DNA from: an uncultured Oscillibacter sp.
GTDB taxonomy: Bacteria > Bacillota > Clostridia > Oscillospirales > Oscillospiraceae
Direction: 5' to 3'
Assembly (NCBI GenBank): GCA_910587705.1
Contig: CAJUMX010000001.1
Coordinates: forward strand, 372,001 to 436,000
Length of the DNA: 64,000 nucleotides
Shown: positions 9,055 through 17,800 of the stretch, piece by piece
Position numbering within the stretch: the stretch's first letter is position 1
Layout: each line of letters opens with the position of its first letter
The notes under the pieces: generated by a model
The model's database searches: none
What the model was told of the DNA's origin: nothing
What the model saw: the letters and a program-made list of their open reading frames with translations, nothing else
Made by a program: the position numbers and the translations under genes

Positions 9055-9206
9055 AGTATAAGTCCTCCTCAAGAATTGGATTTTGGATAAAAAAGAAAGG
9101 CGCCCCAAATCCACTCGGACTTGAAACACCTATCGGCTCGCACGGAGAGACAGGTGCGGGCCCGTGCGCTCGGCACTTCGTTGCAGCCATCTATCCTTGC
9201 TTATTG
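9055..9206 (-). promoter_or_regulatory. Structured 152-nt leader of ssnA, class unknown
   Basis: The segment between the predicted start site and the ssnA ATG can fold. GCAACGAAGTGC and GCACGG..CCGTGC form hairpins, CACCT..AGGTG can enclose the second, and AAGTGCCGAG recurs as AAGTCCGAG 3' of it. No known aptamer signature was recognised. It may be a metabolite-sensing or attenuating leader. Confidence 0.4.
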
Positions 9207-9212
9207 CTGTTT

Positions 9213-9241
9213 ATTGTAGCGGAACGTCCGCAAAAATGCAA
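9213..9241 (-). promoter_or_regulatory. ssnA promoter
   Basis: Minus-strand TTGCAT (9236-9241), 17-base spacer, TACAAT (9213-9218). It lies upstream of the structured leader of ssnA. Confidence 0.7.
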
Positions 9242-9325
9242 GCCCCCAAACAGAGAACTTTTCCGCCTCTTTTTAGATAAAACGCCGGAAACTTCCTGCC
9301 GTCCGGGGGCTCTTGCCGACCGTGG

Positions 9326-9709
9326 TCAGTGGCTGCGGTCGGTGGGGCTGTCCTCTACATAGGCGCAGATGCGCCCGAAGGTTTCCTCGCTGAGGTCGTG
9401 CTCCACCTTGCAGGCATCCAGCGCGGCCTGTTCCGGGGAGACGCCCATCAGCTCGAAGAGCTTGGTGATGGTCTTATGACGGCGGTAGACACGGCTGGCA
9501 ATTTCCATGCCGCTGGCGGTCAGGGTGATGTTCCCGTCCCCGGCCATGATGATATAGCCGCTCTCCCGCAGCTTTTTCATGGCGATGCTGACGCTGGGCT
9601 TGGAGTATCCCAATTTATTCACCACGTCGATGGACCGGACCTGGCCGGACTGCTCCTGGATGATGAGGATGGACTCCAGATAGTCCTCCGCGGATTCGTG
9701 TATGACCAA
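9326..9709 (-). CDS. DtxR/MntR-family metal-dependent transcriptional regulator
   Basis: A 127-residue repressor of the iron/manganese-responsive DtxR family. The N-terminal winged helix (IDVVNKLGYSKPSVSIAMKK) is followed by the dimerisation and metal-binding helical part with GMEIASRVYRRHKTI and CKVEHDLSEETF, whose Cys, Glu and His are usual metal ligands. It lacks the C-terminal SH3-like domain, as in short MntR-type proteins. The start is TTG with GGAGG nine bases upstream; no ATG is available. No target operator was located. Confidence 0.85.
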   Translation of the reverse strand: MVIHESAEDYLESILIIQEQSGQVRSIDVVNKLGYSKPSVSIAMKKLRESGYIIMAGDGNITLTASGMEIASRVYRRHKTITKLFELMGVSPEQAALDACKVEHDLSEETFGRICAYVEDSPTDRSH

Positions 9710-9835
9710 GACAATGCGCCTCCCTTCTGCTTAATTCTACCATGATAGCAAAGTTTTCCAAATAATGCAAGTCGCGATTGTCACAACTTTCGGCAATTTT
9801 TGGAAATTTCCTCAATATTTTACTAATCAGGCAGG

Positions 9836-9867
9836 AAAAACGGGGCGGAGCCGTCAGGCTCCGCCCC
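9836..9867 (-). terminator. Terminator of ribU
   Basis: Perfect 11-bp stem GGGGCGGAGCC/GGCTCCGCCCC (9842-9867) with a 4-base loop, followed on the minus strand by a GTTTTT run. Confidence 0.85.
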
Positions 9868-9895
9868 AAGATTTGCGGCTGCGAGGGGTTTTGGT

Positions 9896-10639
9896 TCAGA
9901 TTTTGCCCGCCAGCACCAGCACCAGCAGGACGAAGGTGGCGAGCAGCGCCAGGGAGAACAGCAGGAAGCCCGCATCGAAACGGTCGCCGGCGGCGGCGCT
10001 GTCCCGCTCGGGGGCCAGCCGGGCCTTTCGCAGGGCGGTGACCACGGGCTTGTAGAGGAGCAGGATCAGGGCCATGTTCAGCCCGCCCTTCACCAGGTTG
10101 AAGGGGAGGAACACGGTGGGCAGCATCCCGGCCACCGTTTCCCGGGGAATTCCCATGTAGAGGGGGGTAATCAGGTAGTTCCAGAGGACCATAACCACCG
10201 TCAGCACCACGGTACCCAGGGCCAGGCCCAGAACCGCGCCCTTCCGGCTGCGCATTTTCTTATAGACAAAGGAGGCGGTGCAGCAGAAGGCGCAGGTAGC
10301 CAGCACATTCATGACAAGGCCGATGGGGCCGGTGTCGCTGACGGTGAACATCTCCACCAGGGCCACCACGATGGAAATGATGGCGGCGGAGAGGGGCCCG
10401 AAGAGGAAGCCGCCGATGCAGACCACCGTGTCCTTCACGTCCATCTGGAGGAAGCCGGAGACCTGGGGCAGCATCTTGCTGAGGAGCATGGCCACGTAGG
10501 TCAGGGCCGTCAGCATGGCCAGGGATGTGACGGTTTTGACGGTGTTCTGGGATTCCCGCCGCATCCGAAGCTCGGCGGCGGCTCCGGCGGCGTAGTCGTC
10601 GGCGGGGGCAGTGGTGACATTGGGCTCGTAGTTGGACAT
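9896..10639 (-). CDS. ribU: Riboflavin ECF transporter S component RibU
   Basis: A 247-residue membrane protein with about six hydrophobic helices. It has the KMLPQVSGFLQMDVKDTVV..GFLFGPLSAAIIS pattern of RibU, the substrate-binding subunit that works with a shared EcfAAT energising module. The ATG at 10639 follows AGGAG; a longer upstream reading frame would run into the riboswitch and is rejected. An FMN riboswitch and its promoter lie directly upstream, which supports riboflavin as the ligand. The N-terminal 40 residues are soluble and Ala/Arg-rich. The EcfAAT genes are not in this window. Confidence 0.9.
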   Translation of the reverse strand: MSNYEPNVTTAPADDYAAGAAAELRMRRESQNTVKTVTSLAMLTALTYVAMLLSKMLPQVSGFLQMDVKDTVVCIGGFLFGPLSAAIISIVVALVEMFTVSDTGPIGLVMNVLATCAFCCTASFVYKKMRSRKGAVLGLALGTVVLTVVMVLWNYLITPLYMGIPRETVAGMLPTVFLPFNLVKGGLNMALILLLYKPVVTALRKARLAPERDSAAAGDRFDAGFLLFSLALLATFVLLVLVLAGKI

Positions 10640-10745
10640 AAGAAAACACTCCTTTACAAACTTGAAAACACCCTGGACGCTTTGACTTCTCCAAGGTGAA
10701 CAAGCAGCAAAGAAGCGCACAAAATACGCGCGGTCAAGCCGCACT

Positions 10746-10880
10746 CATCTTCTTCCATCCAGACTGTAACTGTTGGTCCCGGAGTTTCACCGGGTCAGCG
10801 GGGGCCGTGCTCTAAAGAAAACGGCCTCCGGTCGCGGACTGTACCGCCAGTGGGGAATTACACCCCGCCCTGAAGACAAA
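10746..10880 (-). promoter_or_regulatory. FMN riboswitch upstream of ribU
   Basis: The minus strand carries the RFN blocks: GGGCGGGGTGTAATTCCCC, ACTGGCGGTA, CAGTCCGCGACC, a variable hairpin arm, GACCCGGTGAAACTCCGGG, then CCAACAGTTACAGTCTGGAT. This is a second, independent copy of the regulator seen at the left edge, with a longer variable stem. How it acts on ribU (termination or ribosome-site masking) is not obvious. Confidence 0.92.
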
Positions 10881-10905
10881 GTATTCAGTTCTGTTTCCTG
10901 AGCCT

Positions 10906-10934
10906 AGTATACGACGGCGGGACGGAAAATGCAA
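10906..10934 (-). promoter_or_regulatory. Promoter of the ribU riboswitch transcript
   Basis: Minus-strand TTGCAT (10929-10934), 17-base spacer, TATACT (10906-10911), just ahead of the FMN aptamer. Confidence 0.7.
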
Positions 10935-11055
10935 GCCCTAATTTTTGTTTTTTGAAGAGGGCGCCGTAGCGGGAGAAGGGTGGACACACAGGTCCGCCCC
11001 TACAGGGTTCACCCCTGGGACCTTTCCGCGCCGTGTTTTTCCTCTTTTCAACTTA

Positions 11056-11067
11056 GAACGAATGTGC
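11056..11067 (+). promoter_or_regulatory. Possible LexA (SOS) box before dinB
   Basis: GAACGAATGTGC differs by one base from the Gram-positive LexA core GAAC-N4-GTTC. It sits next to a TATCAT -10-like hexamer (11069-11074), about 35 bases before dinB. One mismatch makes it tentative. Confidence 0.35.
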
Positions 11068-11102
11068 TATCATAGACCCATCAACCCGAGAGGAGGGACT
11101 TC

Positions 11103-12332
11103 ATGGACCGCGTGATTCTCCACTGTGATCTGAACAGCTTCTACGCCTCCGTGGAGCTGCTGAACCGCCCGGAGCTAAAGAAGCTCCCCGTGGCCGTCTG
11201 CGGGGACCCCTCCTCCCGCCACGGCATCATTCTGGCGAAAAACGACCCCGCCAAGCGTTTCGGCGTCCAGACGGCGGAAACCATCTGGCAGGCCAAGAGA
11301 AAATGCCCGGAGCTGATTCTCCTGCCGCCCCACCACCGGCTTTACCGGGAGTATTCCCGGAAGGTCAACGCCATTTACGACGAGTACACAGACCTGGTGG
11401 AGCCCTTCGGCATCGATGAGAGCTGGCTGGACGTGACAAACACCCTCCACCTCTTCGGCATGGACGCCGGGGCCCTGGCGGATACCCTCCGGCAGAGGGT
11501 GCGGAAAGAGCTGGGGCTGACCCTCTCCGTGGGGGTTTCCTTCAACAAGGTCTTTGCCAAGCTGGGCAGCGACTACAAAAAGCCCGACGCCACCACCGTG
11601 ATTTCCCGTGACAACTGGCGGGAGTTCGTCTGGCCCCTCCCGGCGGGGGATATGCTCTATGTGGGAGGTGCGGCCCGGAAGCTGCTGGGGCAGTATGGCG
11701 TGAGGAGCATTGGAGAGCTGGCGGCCTGTCCCCGGGGGATGCTGGAGGAGCTGATGGGCAAGCTAGGGGGCCAGCTTCACGATTACGCCAACGGTCTGGA
11801 TCGGGAGCCGGTCCGCTCCCGCCATCAGCCGGAGGTGGTGAAATCCATTGGGAACGGCACCACGTTTCCAAAGAACCTCACCACCCGGGCCCAGGTATCG
11901 GCGGGCATCGGACTTCTGGCAGACAGCGTGGCCGGGCGGCTCCGCCGGGTGGGGCTATACGCCGGCGGCGTCCATGTGACGGTCCGGGACCCGGCCTTTC
12001 ACGACCGCTCCCGCCAGCGGCAGCTAGCCGTTCCCACCCATTTGATTCGGGATATTTCCGCCGCCGCCCTGGAGCTGGCGGAGGAGCTGTGGAAGCCCCC
12101 CAACCCCGTCCGGGCCCTGACGGTGACGGCCATCCACCTAACCCCGGAGGGGGAAACCTATGAACAGGAGGACCTGTTCGCCGCCGGGAGCGCTTCGAAC
12201 CGGAAGCGGCAGGAGCGGCTGGAGGCCGCCATGGACGGCATCCGGCAAAAATATGGCAGCGGAGCCATCGCCTTTGGCGGACGGACGCCGGAGGACCCGG
12301 AGGACGGGGGGAGCTTCCGAAGGAAAGGGTGA
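11103..12332 (+). CDS. dinB: DNA polymerase IV (Y family)
   Basis: A 409-residue error-prone polymerase for lesion bypass. Palm metal ligands are visible at Asp9 (HCDLNSFYASVE) and Asp106/Glu107 (GIDESWLD). Helix-hairpin-helix and little-finger regions follow (GNGTTFPKN and the VTVRDPAF block). The ATG has GAGAGGAGGG upstream. The C-terminal tail after about 385 is charged and lacks a clear beta-clamp motif. Expression may be SOS-linked through the adjacent LexA-like box. Confidence 0.95.
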   Translation: MDRVILHCDLNSFYASVELLNRPELKKLPVAVCGDPSSRHGIILAKNDPAKRFGVQTAETIWQAKRKCPELILLPPHHRLYREYSRKVNAIYDEYTDLVEPFGIDESWLDVTNTLHLFGMDAGALADTLRQRVRKELGLTLSVGVSFNKVFAKLGSDYKKPDATTVISRDNWREFVWPLPAGDMLYVGGAARKLLGQYGVRSIGELAACPRGMLEELMGKLGGQLHDYANGLDREPVRSRHQPEVVKSIGNGTTFPKNLTTRAQVSAGIGLLADSVAGRLRRVGLYAGGVHVTVRDPAFHDRSRQRQLAVPTHLIRDISAAALELAEELWKPPNPVRALTVTAIHLTPEGETYEQEDLFAAGSASNRKRQERLEAAMDGIRQKYGSGAIAFGGRTPEDPEDGGSFRRKG

Positions 12333-12339
12333 GTTTTCC

Positions 12340-12367
12340 TTGACGGGGAGGGAATGTATGATATAAT
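12340..12367 (+). promoter_or_regulatory. Promoter of the coiled-coil gene
   Basis: TTGACG (12340-12345), 16-base spacer, TATAAT (12362-12367). It starts eight bases after the dinB stop codon, so the small downstream gene is likely transcribed on its own. Confidence 0.75.
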
Positions 12368-12385
12368 AAAGATGAGGTGATGGGG

Positions 12386-12787
12386 ATGAGCGATATGGAA
12401 AAGGTTCTGGAAATGCTGACGGGCATGAATCAGCGGATGGATGCAATGCAGGGAGACGTAGCGGCTCTCCGGGGAGAGATGTCGGCGCTTCAGAAAGACA
12501 TGGCGGCGCTTCAGAAAGACATGGCATCGCTCCAGAAAGACACGGCGGCGCTTCAAAAAGACATGGTTACAAAAGAGGAGCTCCAGCAGGCCAAGGGAGA
12601 TATGATGGCTTTGATGGAGGCTTACTTTACTCCCAAGTTCAACCTCCTCGCCGACCAGATCAAGCTGACGCAGGAAAAACAGGCCCCCATGGAGGCTCTG
12701 GAACAGACAGAGGATCGACTTGACGTTCTGGAAGTGGTGGTTAAGAGCCATTCCGAGGATATCCGAAGGCTGAAAAAAGCGCAGTAA
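12386..12787 (+). CDS. Small heptad-repeat coiled-coil protein, function unknown
   Basis: A 133-residue, highly charged helical protein with no signal peptide or membrane segment. Residues 34-61 are four tandem copies of a seven-residue unit close to ALQKDMA, a textbook coiled-coil heptad. Leu/Met-rich flanking heptads (MLTGMNQRMDAMQGDVAALR, and VVVKSHSEDIRRLKK at the end) extend the coil. The start is placed at the ATG at 12386, eight bases from GAGG; ATG 12380 and GTG 12377 are alternatives in the same frame. I do not recognise a family beyond generic coiled coils. It has its own promoter and terminator. Confidence 0.75.
   Translation: MSDMEKVLEMLTGMNQRMDAMQGDVAALRGEMSALQKDMAALQKDMASLQKDTAALQKDMVTKEELQQAKGDMMALMEAYFTPKFNLLADQIKLTQEKQAPMEALEQTEDRLDVLEVVVKSHSEDIRRLKKAQ
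12485..12568 (+). repeat. Four tandem 21-bp units encoding ALQKDM heptads
   Basis: Units start at 12485, 12506, 12527 and 12548, each close to GCGCTTCAGAAAGACATGGC. They are in frame, so copy-number change would lengthen or shorten the coiled coil by whole heptads. Confidence 0.9.
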
Positions 12788-12798
12788 CGCGCATATAA

Positions 12799-12828
12799 AA
12801 AGGGAGCGGCTGAAAAGCCGCTCCCTTT
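12799..12828. terminator. Bidirectional terminator between the coiled-coil gene and udk
   Basis: 12-bp stem AAAGGGAGCGGC/GCCGCTCCCTTT around a 6-base loop. It has T-runs in both orientations and lies between convergent genes. Confidence 0.85.
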
Positions 12829-12829
12829 G

Positions 12830-13447
12830 TCATTCCCGGTCAATATGGTTTTGAATCCGCTGCATGATCATCTCCAGGGCCACCAGGTTGTGTCCTCCCT
12901 CCAGGACGATGATGTCCGCGTGCTTCCGAGAGGGCTCCACATACTGCTCGTGCATAGGCTTCACCGTGGTCAGGTACTGGGTCACCACGGACCGCAGGGT
13001 CCTCCCCCGCTCCTCCACGTCCCGGAGAGCCCGGCGGAGGATGCGCTCGTCCGCGTCGGTCTCCACAAAGATTTTAATGTCGAACAGTTCCCGGAGGCGG
13101 GGCTCGTGGAGAATCAAAAAGCCCTCCACAATCAAAACCTTGGTGGGGAAGATTTCCACCGTCTCGTCTGTCCGGTTGTGGTCCACATAGGAATACACCG
13201 GGCACTGGACGGACCGCCCCTCCCGCAGCTCTTGAAGATGCCGGATCAGCAGGTCCGTTTCAAAGGCGTCGGGGTGGTCGTAGTTCTGGAGAGCCCGCTC
13301 CTCATAGGTCTTGCCCTCCTGCCGCTTGTAGTAGCTGTCGTGTCCAATCACGGTGACGCTGCCGCCGAAGTGGTCCTTTAGATGCTGGGCCAGGGTGGTT
13401 TTTCCGGAGCCGCTTCCTCCGGCGATGCCGATGATGATGGCGCTCAT
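12830..13447 (-). CDS. udk: Uridine kinase
   Basis: A 205-residue P-loop kinase that phosphorylates uridine and cytidine in pyrimidine salvage. The Walker A is GGSGSGKTT at residues 10-18. GHDSYYK, NYDHPDAF and the VEGFLILHEPRLREL block follow, with DADERILRRALRD in the lid. The ATG at 13447 was preferred because GGGAGG is eight bases ahead; the in-frame ATG six bases earlier is too close. A longer upstream frame is not supported. Confidence 0.95.
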   Translation of the reverse strand: MSAIIIGIAGGSGSGKTTLAQHLKDHFGGSVTVIGHDSYYKRQEGKTYEERALQNYDHPDAFETDLLIRHLQELREGRSVQCPVYSYVDHNRTDETVEIFPTKVLIVEGFLILHEPRLRELFDIKIFVETDADERILRRALRDVEERGRTLRSVVTQYLTTVKPMHEQYVEPSRKHADIIVLEGGHNLVALEMIMQRIQNHIDRE

Positions 13448-13557
13448 GCCCATTACCTCCCGTGGGTTCGATTCGGTTCTACAAGTTCCATTATATGGAT
13501 TCGGGGCGAAAAAGCAAGGAGAACCTGAAAAGTTCACAAATTTTGACGAACTCGCAC

Positions 13558-13586
13558 TTGACGGCGGCCTGGAAAATGGATATGAT
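13558..13586 (+). promoter_or_regulatory. Promoter of the zinc-ribbon/SH3 protein gene
   Basis: TTGACG (13558-13563), 17-base spacer, TATGAT (13581-13586), in the divergent gap between udk and the surface protein. Confidence 0.65.
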
Positions 13587-13652
13587 AGAAAATGTGATGA
13601 TAGCAAAACCGGCATGGTTTTGACAATGAAGATCACATACGGGAGGACCGAC

Positions 13653-14714
13653 ATGGCAATGAAACGCTGCCCCATCTGCGGGGAGAGATTTTCCGATACA
13701 TATAAAAACTGCCCCTTCTGTGAGGAGGAGGAGTATTGGGAGGATGAACAGCAGGAGCCTGCCCGCCGCCCCATTCTCCGGGAGGGCGTCCGGAGCCCCG
13801 GCGGCCACGGCGGACGAAGCGCCTACAGCATCGTGACGCCAATTTTGATTGTGCTGATCGTGCTGATGGCCATGCTTTTGATCTACCTGCTCTATGGGGA
13901 CAAGCTGTTCAACAAAGATGGAAAAACACCCCCGCCGGACGACGGCAAGACTGGCATCACCACGCCGATAGACCCCCCTGTGACACCGGACAAGACCCCC
14001 GCCACGAACCCCGACGAGACGAACGAACCCGACGATACCCAGGAACCCGCCGACACGGATACGCCGGAGGGAGACGCTCCCGGTACCGACGCCCCCGGAA
14101 CCGGAACCATGCCCGAGGGCAATGCCGGAAGCTCCAGCACAGCCTCCGGCGGGTCCGGGACCTCCAGCGGCGGCATGAGCTACGCCTCCGCCGCCGCCCT
14201 GCCCAAGGGACTAACCTTGAACAGCACGGACTTCACCCGCAGTGTCTCCGAGGGGGCCCACAAGTTGAAGGTTTCCGGCGGCACCGGCACCTATACCTGG
14301 ATCAGCGAGAATCCGTCTGTCGCCAGCGTGGCCAGCGACGGAACCGTAACTCCCGTGGCTGCCGGAATCACCAACATCGTGGTTACCGACGGGTCTAAGC
14401 GGGCCATCTGCATTGTCCGGGTCACCGGCGGCTCCAGCGGCGGAGGCGGGACCGCACCCAGCACGCCCACAAGCACGCCCTCCTCCGGCGGGTCCCTGAA
14501 AGCGGGCAAGGCCGTGGTCGTCAACGGCGGCAACGGCGTCCGGGTCCGCTCCGGCCCCGGCACCAGCTACGACATCCTGGCCACCGTGCCCAACGGCGGC
14601 TCCGTTCAGGTGGTAGCCAGCGCGGGAGACGGCTGGTATGAAATCACCTTCACCGCTGTAGGCGGCGTGACCACCACCGGCTATATGAAGGGCGAGTTCC
14701 TGGCGAACTCTTGA
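13653..14714 (+). CDS. Zinc-ribbon, membrane-anchored protein with Big2 and SH3b domains
   Basis: A 353-residue protein with an unusual domain string. A zinc ribbon (MKRCPICGERFS, KNCPFCEEEE) at the N-terminus is followed by one membrane helix near residues 52-72, a Pro/Thr/Asp-rich linker, a bacterial Ig-like Big2 domain (about 190-255; NPSVASVASDGTVTPVAAG), and a C-terminal SH3b domain (about 290-350; GVRVRSGPGTSYDILATV). It is likely a type II membrane protein with the ribbon inside and the wall-binding part outside. The ATG at 13653 follows GGGAGG. Its exact role is unknown. Confidence 0.85.
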   Translation: MAMKRCPICGERFSDTYKNCPFCEEEEYWEDEQQEPARRPILREGVRSPGGHGGRSAYSIVTPILIVLIVLMAMLLIYLLYGDKLFNKDGKTPPPDDGKTGITTPIDPPVTPDKTPATNPDETNEPDDTQEPADTDTPEGDAPGTDAPGTGTMPEGNAGSSSTASGGSGTSSGGMSYASAAALPKGLTLNSTDFTRSVSEGAHKLKVSGGTGTYTWISENPSVASVASDGTVTPVAAGITNIVVTDGSKRAICIVRVTGGSSGGGGTAPSTPTSTPSSGGSLKAGKAVVVNGGNGVRVRSGPGTSYDILATVPNGGSVQVVASAGDGWYEITFTAVGGVTTTGYMKGEFLANS

Positions 14715-14729
14715 GCCTGAAAACGAAAC

Positions 14730-14769
14730 AACAAGCATCCCCGGACGGTTTCGTCCGGGGATGCTTGTT
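14730..14769. terminator. Strong bidirectional terminator
   Basis: Perfect 18-bp stem (AACAAGCATCCCCGGACG and complement) with a GTTT loop, between the convergent SH3b-protein and M56 genes. Confidence 0.8.
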
Positions 14770-14835
14770 TCTGCCAGATGACGTGCGGCTGGAAACCTCT
14801 GCCGGATGGACCGCCGCCTCGGTCATCCGTCCGCT

Positions 14836-17800
14836 CTACGTACTCGACCCGCCGGGCTCCGCAAGCCCTTGCGCAAAGTCTTGCAGCTTCTCCCACGCGG
14901 CCCGGCCTCCGGCGGTGAGGTCCCCGGCCCGGTAGCCGCCGCTTAGCTCATGGAGGAAGCCCTCATAGTACGTTTTTCCCTTCTCGCTTCCGCCGGACAG
15001 ATACCCCGCCAGGAACAGCAGGATTTCATCTCGTTCCGCCGCGTCCCGCTCCGCCACGCTGTTGAGGAACTCCGCCGATTGGGGATACATGATCTTCGCC
15101 AGGGTCTCGCCATCCAGGTCCGTCAGCTCCAAGAGCCCCTGGTCCATCAGGGCATTGACCATATCTGACAAGAACATCTCCGTGCCGGGGAAACAATCGT
15201 TCTCCATTTTGGAAAACAGGTAGGTCCGGTTTCCGCCCTCGCCCAGCCGGAAATACAGGTAGTCGCAGCCGGCGTAGCCAATCATGCACCAGCCGTCCTC
15301 CCCTATATAGGACCCGCCCGCCAGCATTACCCGGTCCGGCGTGGCGGTGTGCGTCTCATAGCTGACGCTCCAAATTTCCACCCGGAGATTCCCCGCCGCC
15401 TCATAGTAGGGTCCGCTGAGGCCGGTGATCCGCCAGTCGTCCCAGACGACGTTTCCGGGGCCGAAGTTTTCCTCGTTGTAGTTCCCGGAGCCATCCACGC
15501 CGTAGCCCTCCGCCGCCAGGGCCTCAAACCGCCCCTGGACAAAGCCCCGGGCCGCCGCCAGCACGTCCGCCGGGAGGGCCTCCAGGCCGTTGGCGATATG
15601 GTCCTTGTAGCCGCCCTCATCCTTATAAATTCGAAGATTTTCCCCGTCGAAAAACAGCGTCCGGTAACCTGTGACCGTGATGTCATAGCCGGGGAGGGGG
15701 ACCTCCGCAGACATGGAGAGGTACCGTCCGTCCGGGTCCCAGAAGCCGGATTCCAGATACCCCGCCTCGGGCCACGCGGCGTGGATGAGGGCATACAGGT
15801 CCGCCTCGTAAAGGGTTCCGTCCCGCAGGAAGAAGAGCCGGGAGACATTCCACCCGTCGGAGGCGGCCACCTCCCGCACACCGTCCCCGTCCAGGTCCGC
15901 CTCGGTCACGTTCCCCAGGGCCCGGAGAAGCAGGGAGGGCGCGCCGTCGTCGGAGAAGGTGTAATAGTCGTTGATCTGGCCGAAGGAGTGTTCGGCCAGC
16001 TGGCCGTAGTAGGAAATCCGCAGGCCGGACTGCCCGAACAGGTTTGTAAAGGGCTCCACGCCGCCCTCGTCCGCCGACCATCCGGCGGAATCCTTCCCAG
16101 GCACGGTTAAAAAGCAGTCCCGTTCTGTGGCGGAGACCGCCACGGCGGCATGGAGGTCGCCGTCTCCGGAGCGGTAGACCTCTATATAAAAGCCGTCGTC
16201 CCTGTCCTCATAGGGTTCAAAGTGCGTGGTGTACAGCGTTTCCGCCACGTCGTCGTGGCGCTCCACCTGGAGTTCCGGGGCCCGATAAGGCTCCGCATCG
16301 TCCAGGGGGATGACCCGCTCCGGTTCCCAGGCCGGGTAGGCTGTGGGAATGACGGGCGGGTCGTCATTCCAGCCCCAGTACCAGTTGCTCAGAAAACGGT
16401 AGCCGCCGTCTTTTTTAGGTTCCAGCGTCACGCACGCCGGGCTGGAGGAGACCATGTTCATCTCGCCGTGCCCGCTGCTAAGCCCGGGAAAGCCGCTGCC
16501 CTCGTAGTACAGGAGAACCTTGCCGTCCTTCCATTCTCCGGAGGTGAAGGTCACCTCGCCGGGATAGTTCGTGTCGCCGTGGAAGTCATAGTAGGCGTCG
16601 TATTCCGCCAAATAGGTAAACTGGTCCAGGCGCCATTGGTCCGTATCCTTCAGGCCGATGCCCAGGTACTTCCGCAAAACTGCGTCCATCTCAGAGGCAG
16701 GACATTTCACAAGGTCCACCATGGGGTCCTCGCCGCCATAGGCCGCCTCCGCCACGGCTTGGCGCTCCTTCTCCGTCACCTCCATGGGCGCTCCCGTGCC
16801 GTTGTAGAAGAGTGTGAAGAGGTCGATCTGCCGGTAATCCTTCGGGGCCTCCACGGCCAGGTAAAGGAACTGGTTCATCATGTTGAAGCCGTCACCGTTG
16901 AATACTTCGGTATTAAACCGCTCCAGCTCCTCCGCCGTCAGGGGCCCGTCCTCCGGCGTCTCCAGGGTCTCGGATTTGGCGAAGGAACAGGCGCAGACCA
17001 GAAGGGCCAAGACCGCCGACAGCACCGCCGCCCACAGCCAGCGCTTCGGGGCCCGGGCGATGCGCCGCACCCGCTCCCGGAGGCTCCGCTTGTCCCCCGT
17101 CATGGTGGTGGCGCAGCGGAGCAGGTCCCCGGGCCGGGGCTTGGCGGTGACCAGGGCCAGCAGGGTGGAGCCATAGGCCCGGCGCTCGCCGTCGCCAAGA
17201 ACACGCAGCGTCCCCTCGTCACAGGCCAGCTCCGCGTCCCGGCGGCTAAGAACCGCCGCCAGCCATACCAGAGGGTTCCACCAGTGGACTGCCAGGGCCG
17301 CGCACCGCAGCAGCGACCAGAGGTGATCCCCCTGGCGGAAATGCGTGACCTCATGGGCCAGCACGTGGCGGAGCATCCCCGGGTCCGCCGCCGTTTCCGG
17401 GGTGACGTACACCGCCGGGCGGAGCACGCCGAACAGGCAGGGGGAGGGCAGGCCCGCCAGGGTATAGACCGGCAGGGGACACTCCGCCGCCAGCGGAACC
17501 CGGAGCCGCCGCAGCCGCCGGGCAAAGCTCAAGTTCGAGAGCAGGAACGCCGCCGCCAGCGCCGCCGACCCCGCCAGCCAAATTCCGCCCAGCAGGGTTT
17601 TAAGGTCCAACGGCTTCCGGGCCACCAAGGCGGCAGTCTCCTCCCCGGCGGGGGCGGGGAGGGCCTGGACGGGCTGTCCGGCCTCATCTCCCTGGGCGGG
17701 GTCGATTTTTTCCACCGGGGATTGGGGTCCTCTGGGAAGCGTTTGAATGATGGAGAGCTCCGGGAGCACCTGGGGCGTCTCTACGGGGGCGGTGAAAAAC

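Noticed and set aside
12485..12568. 21-bp direct repeats considered as iterons or a phage/plasmid origin
   Set aside because: They are coding, in frame with a coiled-coil protein, and there is no replication gene or AT-rich region.
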